A stretch of DNA of 42,871 bases from an uncultured Clostridia bacterium (GCA_937876985.1 CALEFT010000026.1:1-42871), one strand, 5' to 3'. Positions 8,324 through 17,009 are shown, counted from the stretch's first letter. A program made the numbers and translations. The notes: generated by a model from the sequence alone, not told the origin.

Positions 8324-10120
8324 TTAGGCGTCCGAATCGGCCTTCAGATCCTCTTCCATGACCTTGCGATAATCAATTTCGCCTCTGTGGTTGCGCGGCA
8401 AATAAACTTTGTATTCGATGCTTTTCGGGCGAGTATAAGGAAGCAGCATGCTCTCGCACTCCGCGAAAATCCTAGCCTTCAGCTCAGATAGCGCCTCCTC
8501 GTCGAAAAGCAAGCTTTCATCGGGCGCAACAATTGCGTGGAGGTAGGTCTCGCCGTTTTCCTCGCGGGGGATGACGACGACCTCTGATACGCCAACGACG
8601 CCAGCGATTGCTTCCTCTGCGACAGTTGGGAACACGGTAATGTCGCGCACCTTGACGCTTCGCTTGTTCGAGCCACAATAGTACAAGTAGCCATCTTCGT
8701 CAAGGTAACCGTTGTCGCCCGTGTGCACCCAGTAACGTCCGTCGCGGTGGCGCCTGATGAGGCAATCTGTTTGCTCCGACTCGCCATAAAAACACATGAG
8801 CTGCGATGGCGAACAAATGCAAATCTCGCCTTGCGCACCGAATGGAAGTTCCTCCTGCGTCTCAGGGTTTACTATTTTAATCATGGTGCCAAGGAACGGA
8901 ATTCCGACAGACTTCGAGCTGTACTTGTTTGGCGGAGTGATAGTGCAAAGCGACAAAAGCTCGGACAAGCCGTAGCCGACCTGGATGACGGCGTCGGAGC
9001 CGTGGTCTTTTAGGAATTCTTCGACCTTCTGCTTCTGAAGCGGTGGAAATTTGGAACCGCCTGCGATGACGATTTTGACGCAGGATAGGTCGATGTTTTT
9101 CATAACAGGATTCTCTGCTTCCTCGTACATCCATGTTGGGTATGCAACGAAAATATTTGGCTGAAATTTACGAATTGCCTTAGCAACCGACTTGCCGTCG
9201 TAGCCAGACGGAATCACAATCGTCAGGGCGTTTGCAAGCATCATGTGCACGGAAAAAGCAATGCCAAAGCCGTTCGAAAGCTCCGTCACCGACAGCACAA
9301 CGGCTCTCTTCTCGAACTCGTCCGAAGGAATTCGCGCGAACTGCACGAAGGAGATGTTGCAATTATGGGCCTTCGTATTGAGCGCAACCGAATTAAAAAC
9401 CGCAATACTTCTGACACCAATCGACGCACCAGAAAAAATCATCAGCGTCGGATCATCCGCATAAGCCTTCATCGTCACATCGACCCTCTCCGAATCACTT
9501 TCCATACTAGAAGGTTCATCGTCAGAAGGCTCGTTGGTTGTTGAGGCGGAAGCCTGCTTTTCGAGAGGGGAAGAAACGCCTAGGTTTACGAAGCCACGCC
9601 AAGTCAAAACGCGACTTTTCTCACTACAAACCCAACTTCTATATCTCGAAAAGAAGCCAAGCTTACTACTTTCACAAACGATGGCGATTATGTTGTCGCT
9701 TTTGTTGATGACGCCGAGCAAGCGCTTCAAGTCTGCCTCGGACGCGACAATCAGCTTTGGATTGGTCCTCTCAATGCACATCTCGACAACGCTAGTGCTA
9801 TGCATCGAATTCAGCAAGAAAGAAATCGCGCCGATTTTGTTGAGCGCGTAGAAGCATGTGATAGACTCCACGCTAGTATTCATGTAAATCGCAACGACAT
9901 CGCCTTTCTTTATTCCGAGGCACTGGAAGGATTTGGAAACTACATCTATTTTGCCGAGAAGTTCCGCAAACGTTAATTTACCGGAATCGCACAAAATCGC
10001 TGTCTTATCAGGGGTCAACGCAGCAGTTCTTGCAAGCATTTCGTAGCAAGTAATTTCCGAGTCAGATACCTGCTTGGAAATCGCCTCATCCGAATAATGC
10101 TTAAGCCAAATCTGTTCCAA
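8324..10120 (-). CDS. AMP-dependent synthetase/ligase family protein with altered catalytic motifs
   Basis: A 598-residue member of the ANL (acyl-CoA synthetase / adenylation) superfamily. Recognisable motifs are the N-terminal TFAELLGKIDVVSKSF, the YGLSE motif (A5), and YWVHTGDNGYLDEDGYLYYCGSNKR (A7/A8). The phosphate-binding loop, usually SGTTGxPKG, reads SGASIGVRS. The C-terminal catalytic lysine motif (PxTxxGKxD) reads PRNHRGEIDYRKV, with Glu in the lysine position. A Ser/Glu-rich insert lies around residues 185-215. It probably binds an acyl or aryl acid, but adenylation activity is doubtful. The TTG start is chosen because GGAGG lies nine bases upstream and the promoter at 10165-10193 fits. 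It looks more GC-rich than its neighbours by eye. Substrate unknown. Confidence 0.85.
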   Translation of the reverse strand: MEQIWLKHYSDEAISKQVSDSEITCYEMLARTAALTPDKTAILCDSGKLTFAELLGKIDVVSKSFQCLGIKKGDVVAIYMNTSVESITCFYALNKIGAISFLLNSMHSTSVVEMCIERTNPKLIVASEADLKRLLGVINKSDNIIAIVCESSKLGFFSRYRSWVCSEKSRVLTWRGFVNLGVSSPLEKQASASTTNEPSDDEPSSMESDSERVDVTMKAYADDPTLMIFSGASIGVRSIAVFNSVALNTKAHNCNISFVQFARIPSDEFEKRAVVLSVTELSNGFGIAFSVHMMLANALTIVIPSGYDGKSVAKAIRKFQPNIFVAYPTWMYEEAENPVMKNIDLSCVKIVIAGGSKFPPLQKQKVEEFLKDHGSDAVIQVGYGLSELLSLCTITPPNKYSSKSVGIPFLGTMIKIVNPETQEELPFGAQGEICICSPSQLMCFYGESEQTDCLIRRHRDGRYWVHTGDNGYLDEDGYLYYCGSNKRSVKVRDITVFPTVAEEAIAGVVGVSEVVVIPREENGETYLHAIVAPDESLLFDEEALSELKARIFAECESMLLPYTRPKSIEYKVYLPRNHRGEIDYRKVMEEDLKADSDA

Positions 10121-10164
10121 TTTTGCCTTCCTCCAAAAACACTACAATTCGATATTTTGCTAGT

Positions 10165-10193
10165 ACGATACATTATTGGTTTTTCAAAGTCAA
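10165..10193 (-). promoter_or_regulatory. promoter of the AMP-ligase-like gene
   Basis: On the minus strand TTGACT (10188-10193) and TATCGT (10165-10170) are separated by 17 bases. It lies about 45 bases upstream of the TTG start at 10120. It is divergent to the radA promoter in the same 229-bp gap. Confidence 0.55.
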
Positions 10194-10269
10194 ATCTGGG
10201 GGGTGATAAGTTGGCTTGGTTTAAATGGGTTTAATAGCAGCTTTCCCTTTATTAGGACAGCAACAGCGG

Positions 10270-10275
10270 TATAAT
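10270..10275 (+). promoter_or_regulatory. -10 element of the radA promoter
   Basis: A perfect TATAAT lies 74 bases upstream of the radA ATG. The -35 region (near 10247) is poor. The leader contains one copy of the recurring CTTTTCGAG word (10320-10328) just before the AGGAGGAGA ribosome binding site. Confidence 0.5.
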
Positions 10276-10349
10276 ATGTTCATGATAAAAACGAGCTTGG
10301 TGCTGTTTGTGGCAGGGAGCTTTTCGAGAGAGGCCTAGGAGGAGAATTT

Positions 10350-11792
10350 ATGGCGAAGAAGAATACCTTTTTCTGCAAGGAATGCGGTTACGAGTCGGTT
10401 GGATATTTGGGCAAGTGCCCTTCATGTGGAGTGTGGAATTCTTTTGTCGAGGCGCCGGAAGCTAGCACTAGCACTAGCATGAAGAAGAACTCTAAGCGGC
10501 AAGCCCTTTGGAATAGCGAGGCGGAAACAGTTGTTTTGTCGGAGGCGAGTTTTGTTGACTACACTAGACTTGGAACTGGGATTAATGAGCTCGACTATAT
10601 TCTTGGCGGAGGTCTAACTTGCGGCTCTGTCGTGCTCGTTGGCGGCGAGCCTGGAATTGGCAAATCGACGCTTCTTCTTGAGGTCGCAAATACGCTTCAA
10701 ACTGACAAGAAAATTCTATACATATCTGGTGAGGAATCTGCTAGTCAAATTGGTGGGCGTGCGAGAAGGCTTGGGATTACGAACGACAGAATTCTGATTT
10801 GCACCAAAACCAGTCTGGAGGATATTGTACGCGAGGTTGAAAGCCATGAACCTGCGCTTTGCATTGTGGATTCAATTCAAACGATTTACACCGAGTCAGC
10901 TTCAGGAACTGCTGGCTCTGTAACTCAAGCGCGCGAAGTTACTGCGAGCCTAGTCCAGCTTGCAAAGACCAAGAACTTGTCGATCATACTCGTTGGACAC
11001 ATCACAAAATACGGCGCAATCGCTGGCCCGAAGACTCTCGAGCATATGGTTGACACTGTGCTTTACTTCGAGGGCGACAATGTTGGCGACTACCGCATTT
11101 TGCGTTCCGTCAAAAACCGCTTCGGACGTTCAGGCGAGATTGCCTTTTTTGAGATGACATCTAGTGGTCTTCTCCCTATCGTTGACGCGTCGTGCGCACT
11201 AATCGAAGGTCGCCCAATTGGCGCTCCAGGCTCCGCACTTACTTCAGTCTTAGAAGGCTCACGCGCAATCGCGATAGAAATCCAAGCACTTCTTACGCCA
11301 ACAGCCTTCTCTAATCCGCAACGAATGTCGACAGGTGTCGATAGAAATAGAATGAGCATGCTCTTCGCCATTTGCGAAAAGCACCTAAAGCTCGAACTAT
11401 CTTCGATGGATTCATTCATCAATGTAATAGGTGGTCTTAAGATTTCCGATCCTGCATGCGACCTGGCAATTATAGCTGCTGTACTTTCTTCGGCACGAGG
11501 AATAAGTATCAAGCCTGATACTCTCGTTCTCGGAGAAGTTGGCCTGACGGGCGAGATTCGACCAGTATCGCAGGTTAATCAGAGATTAATTTCAGCAATT
11601 GCTTCGGGTGTAAAAACGATAATTTTGCCAAGTTCGAATAAAAAAGGCGTCGAAAGTGATAAAAATGACAACAATTTACAAAAAAAGTTTATATCTAATG
11701 AACAAATCGTAAACGAGTGTGATAAAATAGAGACAATCGACAAAATCTATGTAGACAACATTGCTGAGGCGATAGATATGCTTTTCGCATAG
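10350..11792 (+). CDS. radA: DNA repair protein RadA
   Basis: A 480-residue RadA/Sms, a RecA-like ATPase acting on recombination intermediates (branch migration of D-loops). An N-terminal C4 zinc finger (Cys9, Cys12, Cys23, Cys26), Walker A GGEPGIGKSTLL (98-109), the RadA-specific KNRFG motif (255-259) and a C-terminal Lon-like domain (VLGEVGLTGEIRPV) are all in the expected order. Length is slightly above the usual 450-460 because of a short charged stretch near the C-terminus. The ATG follows AGGAGGAGA. ispD starts 62 bp downstream on the same strand, probably in the same transcript, an arrangement common in Clostridia. Confidence 0.96.
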   Translation: MAKKNTFFCKECGYESVGYLGKCPSCGVWNSFVEAPEASTSTSMKKNSKRQALWNSEAETVVLSEASFVDYTRLGTGINELDYILGGGLTCGSVVLVGGEPGIGKSTLLLEVANTLQTDKKILYISGEESASQIGGRARRLGITNDRILICTKTSLEDIVREVESHEPALCIVDSIQTIYTESASGTAGSVTQAREVTASLVQLAKTKNLSIILVGHITKYGAIAGPKTLEHMVDTVLYFEGDNVGDYRILRSVKNRFGRSGEIAFFEMTSSGLLPIVDASCALIEGRPIGAPGSALTSVLEGSRAIAIEIQALLTPTAFSNPQRMSTGVDRNRMSMLFAICEKHLKLELSSMDSFINVIGGLKISDPACDLAIIAAVLSSARGISIKPDTLVLGEVGLTGEIRPVSQVNQRLISAIASGVKTIILPSSNKKGVESDKNDNNLQKKFISNEQIVNECDKIETIDKIYVDNIAEAIDMLFA

Positions 11793-11854
11793 GGGAAAAC
11801 GCACTTATACAAGCGAATCAACAATTGTTTTACAACCAGTAAAGGAGTGAATTT

Positions 11855-12949
11855 ATGGCAGTCACATTTAAGAACTACTCTATATCTAATGATATTAAGA
11901 GACTATTTGTAATTATTCCAGCCGCTGGACTTGGAACAAGAATGGAAACTGATACAAACAAGCAACTCATTGAGATCGCAGGCGTACCAGTTATTGAGAG
12001 AACACTCGAGGCATTCTCCAAATTTTACGAGATGCTTTCTAAGAAGAACATTGTACTTAAGGCAGTTGTTGTTACAAACAAGGATTTAGTTTACAAGATT
12101 AATAGCGTTGTTCGATATAAGAAGTACACATTTGTACAGAATGTAGTTGAAGGTGGAGACACTAGAACAGAGTCCGTTTGGAAGGGTATTGAAGCTCTTT
12201 CTGACCTACCATTCCCTCCAACAGACAATGACATCGTATTCATTCACGATGGTGCAAGATGCCTCGTTGACCAGGACACACTTCTAAGATGTCTCGAGGG
12301 CGCATCTAAATACGACATCTGTGCTGCTGCAGTTCCATCTAAGAACACAATTAAGCAGATTAAGACTGAGGATACTGCTCCAGTAGCTAAGGAGGAGCCA
12401 AAGAAGGAAGAAGCTGATACTGATGGACTTGGTAAGTTCGAATTCAGAAGTTCTATCTTCAAGAACATCTTTAACAAGGATGACAAGGGTGATGACAATT
12501 CTTCAGAGAACGTTCCACCAATTGCAAGAAGAGGAAATTCTCTAGTAAATAGACACATCGAGGACGAATCTCCAGCTGCTTCTCCATTCAAGCCTTTCAT
12601 TCCACGTAAGGCTGAGGCAGAAGCACCTGCTAAGAAGGGCAAGCCAGCTAGCGAGCCAGAGGTTGCTTCTACACCTAAGCGCGATGAGCTTATGGAGGTT
12701 CAGACTCCACAAGTATTCCGTTACAATAAGTTACTTAATTCTTATGTAAATGGAATCAAGAAGAATATCGAAGCTACTGATGATCTATCACTTGCAGAAG
12801 CAATGCATTACAAGGCTCATCTCGTAGAAGGTTCTTATTCCAACATCAAGATTACAACTCCTGAGGACATTGCTTTTGCTGAAGCACTCATTAAGAAGCA
12901 GGCCGAAGAAGAGGCAGCGGCTGCAGCTGAGGCAGAGAGCCAGAACTAA
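11855..12949 (+). CDS. ispD: 2-C-methyl-D-erythritol 4-phosphate cytidylyltransferase with a long insert
   Basis: IspD joins CTP and methylerythritol phosphate in the non-mevalonate isoprenoid pathway. The nucleotide-binding PAAGLGTRM (22-30) with Lys36, HDGARCLV (131-138), AVPSKNTIKQI (159-169), the RDELMEVQTPQVF block (276-288) and the C-terminal NIKITTPEDI (330-339) are all present. The protein is 364 residues against the usual 225-240. The excess is mainly one charged, Lys/Glu/Asp/Pro-rich block of roughly 100 residues (about 170-275) placed just before the conserved Arg of the RDELM segment, plus an Ala/Glu tail. The insert has no stop codon or frame change and is low complexity. The ATG follows AAAGGAG. 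ispF lies convergently downstream. Confidence 0.92.
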   Translation: MAVTFKNYSISNDIKRLFVIIPAAGLGTRMETDTNKQLIEIAGVPVIERTLEAFSKFYEMLSKKNIVLKAVVVTNKDLVYKINSVVRYKKYTFVQNVVEGGDTRTESVWKGIEALSDLPFPPTDNDIVFIHDGARCLVDQDTLLRCLEGASKYDICAAAVPSKNTIKQIKTEDTAPVAKEEPKKEEADTDGLGKFEFRSSIFKNIFNKDDKGDDNSSENVPPIARRGNSLVNRHIEDESPAASPFKPFIPRKAEAEAPAKKGKPASEPEVASTPKRDELMEVQTPQVFRYNKLLNSYVNGIKKNIEATDDLSLAEAMHYKAHLVEGSYSNIKITTPEDIAFAEALIKKQAEEEAAAAAEAESQN

Positions 12950-12977
12950 TTCGAGTTTATAAGCATTGAATATAATT

Positions 12978-13008
12978 AAGAGGTTGCTAAGATGGCGACC
13001 TCTTTTTT
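12978..13008 (+). terminator. intrinsic terminator of radA-ispD
   Basis: A 10-bp stem with one wobble (12978-12987 with 12995-13004) and a 7-base loop runs straight into a T tract ending at 13008. It begins 28 bases after the ispD stop codon. Confidence 0.88.
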
Positions 13009-13198
13009 CATCAAAAAGGGTCCTTCACGATTTTTGTGGGATTTGATATGTGTAGATGGTAGTAGGAATCCTAAATTAGTTTTTTGCTGTTTTAGGAATA
13101 CTTTCGTCACTTGCAGTGCCATCTTAGTGCTGTCTTGCTTTGACACGCATATCTTAACAATGAAACTTGTCTAACCAAACTTAATCAAATAACTACAC

Positions 13199-13693
13199 TT
13201 ATCCTATCTGCAAGGACAATATGCATAGCACACCTATTCCCTCACCGCGACCCATTCCAGTAAGGCCTTCACCAGTAGTAGCTGTGATGCCAACTGAGTT
13301 TGGTGCGATATCAAGGATATCTGCAATGCTAGAACGCATTGAATCGATATGAGGAGAAAGCTTTGGATATTTACATTCGATGCTAATCGATAGATGTGTA
13401 ATCTTAGAATTAGCTGGCATATGAGATAGTGCTACCTTCAAGTATTCGCGACTGTCCTTGATACCTTGAACTAAGCACATGTCATCTGCTATTTTGCCAA
13501 GGACATTTACACAAGTGTATCCAGAAATGGCGTTTGTAATCGCGTGCAAGACAACATCTCCGTCACTATTTGCATAGATAGGATATTTGTTTGGGATATC
13601 GACTCCAGCAAGTCTAACGAGGTACTCGCCCTCTGGAAAACTCATGTCGAATGCGTGACTATCTTGACCTATTGTAGAGATGTATGTTGACAT
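13199..13693 (-). CDS. ispF: 2-C-methyl-D-erythritol 2,4-cyclodiphosphate synthase, divergent
   Basis: A 164-residue IspF-like protein. The metal ligands are seen as Asp11 and His13 in GQDSHAFD and a His in NSDGDVVLHA. The substrate-binding KYPKLSPHIDSMR and the C-terminal ATTGEGLTGMGRGEGI match the family, with one changed residue in ATT-x-E. The usual HFPDTD segment is replaced by KIADDMCLV, so it is a divergent member. It would convert the CDP-methylerythritol phosphate made downstream of IspD into the cyclic diphosphate. Its gene converges with ispD rather than following it. The ATG has AAGGAG five bases upstream. It lies 67 bp after the lipoprotein gene and may share its transcript. Confidence 0.85.
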   Translation of the reverse strand: MSTYISTIGQDSHAFDMSFPEGEYLVRLAGVDIPNKYPIYANSDGDVVLHAITNAISGYTCVNVLGKIADDMCLVQGIKDSREYLKVALSHMPANSKITHLSISIECKYPKLSPHIDSMRSSIADILDIAPNSVGITATTGEGLTGMGRGEGIGVLCILSLQIG

Positions 13694-13760
13694 AAAAACT
13701 CCTTATTTTATCAATCCAATCGATATGAAATTTCAATTTGCATTGCTTAACTTAGCTTCA

Positions 13761-14402
13761 TTATATACCATTTGCCAAAAGCCAGTCGTAAACTTCCACG
13801 CTCGTCGACCATGTCGAGTATTGGCTGCCGTTGAAGGTTGAGATTTGGTATCCGTCGTTCAAGAGGACGAATTCTGGCAAGAAGCCAATCTCATATGCGT
13901 AAACAACTTCTTGGCATTGCATCGCGTCGACCGACACGAAAAGCACTCGCCCATCAAACTGCTCCGCTAGGTCTTCGACTCCAGCTGTGACACCGTTATA
14001 GTTGTTAGAGCTTGATGTGTAGAAATATAGACATACTGGGATTTCTGTCTGAAGCGACAAGCCGTCTAGGTCTAGCACCTCACGATAGATGATGCCCGGG
14101 AAGGATTCTCCTTCGATTGGCTCCATTACCATAGCAGAAATTGGAACATCATAATATTCGTTTCCGAGGAACTGGTAGTAGGCTTTGCCATCTGGATATT
14201 GCTGTTCATCGGTGTTGGACATGGCAGTGCCGTCGCCAGCAATGTTGGTGTTGGTCGGATTTGAAATAGAACAAGCGCCCATTAGAGCCATTGCTGAGAA
14301 CAAACTCATAATCACAGCAATAGACACTAACGAGCGCCTGTATGGTATTAAGACAGAATTACGCGACAAAGAATATATTTTGTGATATATCTTCGCGAGC
14401 AT
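13761..14402 (-). CDS. putative lipoprotein with thioredoxin-like fold lacking CXXC
   Basis: 213 residues, not a named protein. A long N-terminus with a basic stretch and hydrophobic helix ends in ALMGAC, an acceptable but imperfect lipobox at about residue 44. The mature part has a thioredoxin-like order (IPVCLYFYTSS, then VLFVSVDAMQCQEVVYAYEIGFLPEFVLLNDG), including a Pro where thioredoxins carry the cis-proline, but the CXXC active site is replaced by YTSSSNN. A redox role is therefore unlikely; binding or chaperoning outside the membrane is a guess. Its ATG lies 6 bases past the mrp stop codon, and its GGAG ribosome site overlaps the end of mrp, so translation is probably coupled. Confidence 0.7.
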   Translation of the reverse strand: MLAKIYHKIYSLSRNSVLIPYRRSLVSIAVIMSLFSAMALMGACSISNPTNTNIAGDGTAMSNTDEQQYPDGKAYYQFLGNEYYDVPISAMVMEPIEGESFPGIIYREVLDLDGLSLQTEIPVCLYFYTSSSNNYNGVTAGVEDLAEQFDGRVLFVSVDAMQCQEVVYAYEIGFLPEFVLLNDGYQISTFNGSQYSTWSTSVEVYDWLLANGI

Positions 14403-14407
14403 CTGGA

Positions 14408-15289
14408 TTAATCTCCGATCATGTCTTCGACGAGCTTTGTAGCGCCGTCGAGAGTGCCGTTTGGCACCTTTTCGATGTCGCCTGAGTCAACGAGTGCAGT
14501 AATCTGTGGGTCGAGGCCAAGCTTGTCGAGAACCTGGCAGCCCATCTCGGAAGCAGCCTTCTCAACGTTGTTGTTGTCGCCGAAAAGCTTGATTTCCTTG
14601 CCGCAGTCTGGACACTTAACGAAGCTCATGTTCTCTACGAAGCCCAATACCTTAACCTGCATCATCAAAGCCATGTTGCGAGCCTTGTTTACAATCATGG
14701 AAACTAGGTCTTGTGGTGTAGATACTAGAAGAATTCCGTCGAGCTTAATGGACTGGAATACTGTGAGTGGAACGTCGCCTGTGCCTGGTGGCATATCGAT
14801 TAGGAGCACGTCGAGTGGGCCCCAGTTTACGTCTGTGTAGAACTGCTTAACGAGACCTGCGATTACTGGACCTCTCCAGAGAACTGGAGCGTCTGCATTC
14901 TCGAGCAAAAGGTTTACGGAAACAACCTTGATACCGGAGTGTGTAACTGCTGGAATGATGAGCTTGTTCTCGTCGCCCTTGAGGCTCTCTGTTAGACCGA
15001 ATGCCTTCGGAATGGATGGGCCTGTGATATCTGCGTCAATGATACCTACGTTATAGCCGTCTCTAGCTAGGCGTGCTGCAAGAACGGATGTGACGAAAGA
15101 CTTACCTACGCCGCCCTTACCGCTGCAAACGCCGATGACCTTCTTCACGGAAGACTTGTCGTTAAGCTTCTCGAATGGAATCTGGTTTGTCTGCTCATTA
15201 TTGGAGCTTGCGCCCTCGCCGCTTGCGGATGGACATGAGCTCTGGGATGTACAAGATGCCTTAGATGGGCATGAATCACATGCTGACAT
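14408..15289 (-). CDS. Mrp/NBP35-type iron-sulfur cluster carrier ATPase
   Basis: A 293-residue P-loop ATPase of the Mrp/ApbC/NBP35 family, which binds and delivers Fe-S clusters to apoproteins in the cytosol. The deviant Walker A GKGGVGKS is near residues 57-64, switch I includes DADITGPSIPKAFG, and DMPPGTGDVPLT is conserved. The bridging-cluster CPDCG pair is in the second half. The N-terminus carries an extra cysteine cluster (Cys4, 7, 13, 19), as in the NBP35-like subgroup. The ATG follows AGGAGG. A TATAAT at 15339-15344 suggests its own promoter, driving mrp, the lipoprotein gene and perhaps ispF. Confidence 0.93.
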   Translation of the reverse strand: MSACDSCPSKASCTSQSSCPSASGEGASSNNEQTNQIPFEKLNDKSSVKKVIGVCSGKGGVGKSFVTSVLAARLARDGYNVGIIDADITGPSIPKAFGLTESLKGDENKLIIPAVTHSGIKVVSVNLLLENADAPVLWRGPVIAGLVKQFYTDVNWGPLDVLLIDMPPGTGDVPLTVFQSIKLDGILLVSTPQDLVSMIVNKARNMALMMQVKVLGFVENMSFVKCPDCGKEIKLFGDNNNVEKAASEMGCQVLDKLGLDPQITALVDSGDIEKVPNGTLDGATKLVEDMIGD

Positions 15290-15338
15290 ATAATGCCTCC
15301 TAATATGTAAAATAGTTATTTCTTTTTTGTAGGCTAGT

Positions 15339-15344
15339 ATTATA
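15339..15344 (-). promoter_or_regulatory. -10 element of the mrp promoter
   Basis: TATAAT on the minus strand, about 50 bases upstream of the mrp start, in the 79-bp gap after the phosphodiesterase gene. The -35 is weak. It supports a separate transcription unit starting at mrp. Confidence 0.5.
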
Positions 15345-15368
15345 AACCCTTTTGTCAGTTTTTTCCAC

Positions 15369-15905
15369 TTAATTTAGTGGCTTCATGCAAACTACGCCAT
15401 CGTCGACGATGATGTAGGATGGAGTTGTGTTCTCTTTTGGCAATGAAACTGAGCCTGGATTCATGTAACGGAAAGACTTGTGTGTAACCTCCTCTGGAAT
15501 TATCTTGTCGCAAGTAACATGTGTGTGTCCAGTCACAAGGATCGCGCCCTCATTAAGGCCCTTTGGTGGGTTTTGTGGGTTATAAAGGTGTCCGTGCGTC
15601 GCAAAAATCTCTACGTCGCCAGACATAAAATTCATGTAATCCGCAGTAATCGAGAAATCGAGCACCATCTGGTCTACCTCGGCATCGCAGTTTCCGCGCA
15701 CCGCCCAGATTTTGTCCTTCATGCCGTTTAATAGGTCGATCACCTCAGTTGGATCGTAGCCGCTAGGAATTCCATTACGTGGTCCGTGGTATAGCAAGTC
15801 GCCTAATAGCAATAGCTTGTCTGCCTTCTCCTGCTCGAAAAGCTCAAGCAACCTCTTACAAGGCTCTACTCTTCCGTGAATGTCGGATGCAATCATAATT
15901 CTCAT
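15369..15905 (-). CDS. YfcE/MJ0936-type metallophosphoesterase
   Basis: A 178-residue calcineurin-like phosphodiesterase of the YfcE group, which hydrolyses phosphodiesters with Mn or similar metals in vitro; natural substrates are uncertain. Metal-ligand motifs are in order: ASDIHG near the N-terminus, LLLGDLLYHGPRN, VRGNCD, FATHGH, and VTGHTHV with NPGSV. The ATG at 15905 is chosen because GGAGGG stands seven bases upstream; an in-frame GTG five codons earlier overlaps that ribosome site. The preceding membrane-protein gene ends 36 bp upstream, so the two are probably cotranscribed. Confidence 0.9.
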   Translation of the reverse strand: MRIMIASDIHGRVEPCKRLLELFEQEKADKLLLLGDLLYHGPRNGIPSGYDPTEVIDLLNGMKDKIWAVRGNCDAEVDQMVLDFSITADYMNFMSGDVEIFATHGHLYNPQNPPKGLNEGAILVTGHTHVTCDKIIPEEVTHKSFRYMNPGSVSLPKENTTPSYIIVDDGVVCMKPLN

Positions 15906-15941
15906 AGTGTTTCCCTCCACTTATTTGTTATCATTATTATC

Positions 15942-16913
15942 TTATTTGTCGTTTCTGTTTTCTATTGTATCAGTAGTTTTGTCTTCTGGGACAATTGTGT
16001 CCTTATTGTTAATCGAATCCTTAATAAAATTAAGCGTTATGTCATTGGCGTCGCCACGAATGGATTTAATTCTCGATACAAAATATTTCTCATAGTGCTC
16101 AAAGAAAGAAACTTTTTTCTTGACGCTTTTCGAGAGGGTCTTACCTGCCTTACGCGCCTTGTAAAGCTCGCGCTCCATGAGCATATTGAGCACCTCACGC
16201 TCCTTGGCCCTGTGGCGACGCGCGATTTCCTTCTCGACCTCGCGGTGCTGGGTGTACATCTCACGAACTGTGTCGTAGGAATTGATAGTTGGCTGTGCCT
16301 TGACGACGATTGCCTCGACTCCGTCATATAGCTTCGCGCCAAACTGATCTGAGAACTTGCGCACCTCAGTCGAGATGTTAGATACGATTTTGATCTTCTG
16401 CTTGAGTTTGTTGATCATCATCACAGTTGTCACGATGTCGCAGACGAGGATGACACTTAGAATTACTAGCAAAACTATTTGAAGCACGTCCGGTATCATA
16501 GCCAAAATGAAGAGCACTGCCGGGTGAAGGATTTTCATTCCAAGAGTGCACGCGATACCCCAGTAGATGCTAAATCTTGGACAAATGTATCCGTGGAAAT
16601 TGAACTTATATTCCGAGTAATCCCACCAGCGAAGTCCGAAGATTTTGAGCAAAAGAAAGCCGATGATAAGCTCTGCAAGCGTCGCGATTAGCATCGATCC
16701 GAAGAACAGAAGTGGATAGCTGTCCGAGACCGGATGCAAGAATGCAATTACTCCATAAAATGCGATTCCGTAAATTGGGCAAATTGGACCGTTAAGAAAG
16801 CCACGGTTGATGAATTGACCTTCTGTTAGTCCATAGTAAATCACTTCCACCATCCAGCCGATGAAGGAATAGATAAAAAACATTGAAAGTGCATTCATGA
16901 ATCCAAATGGCAT
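15942..16913 (-). CDS. putative ABC-transporter type IV membrane protein (CmpB/DUF1113-like)
   Basis: About 323 residues. The N-terminal half has five or six membrane segments (MFFIYSFIGWMVEVIYYGL at the start, then GFLNGPICPIYGIAF), the signature of the family annotated as putative ABC-transporter type IV. The C-terminal half is a charged, probably cytosolic coiled region (EIARRHRAKEREVLNMLM). No ATPase gene adjoins it and its function is not established. The start is uncertain: ATG 16913 has a GAGGAG 12 bases upstream, a long spacing, while an in-frame GTG at 16967 has no ribosome site. It lies between a methyltransferase and a phosphodiesterase gene on the same strand. Confidence 0.8.
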   Translation of the reverse strand: MPFGFMNALSMFFIYSFIGWMVEVIYYGLTEGQFINRGFLNGPICPIYGIAFYGVIAFLHPVSDSYPLLFFGSMLIATLAELIIGFLLLKIFGLRWWDYSEYKFNFHGYICPRFSIYWGIACTLGMKILHPAVLFILAMIPDVLQIVLLVILSVILVCDIVTTVMMINKLKQKIKIVSNISTEVRKFSDQFGAKLYDGVEAIVVKAQPTINSYDTVREMYTQHREVEKEIARRHRAKEREVLNMLMERELYKARKAGKTLSKSVKKKVSFFEHYEKYFVSRIKSIRGDANDITLNFIKDSINNKDTIVPEDKTTDTIENRNDK

Positions 16914-17009
16914 TTCGCTTAATATCTCCTCAAATCTATTATTTCTTCTAATACTGTGAGGTGTCACGTCTTTGTCGCGTCTTTGTTGCGCCTAAGCCAA
17001 GTATCAAAA

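Noticed and set aside
13069..13097. 7-bp inverted repeat TCCTAAA/TTTAGGA in the ispD-ispF gap
   Set aside because: Short arms and AT-rich, no second copy, no T-tract; compatible with chance.
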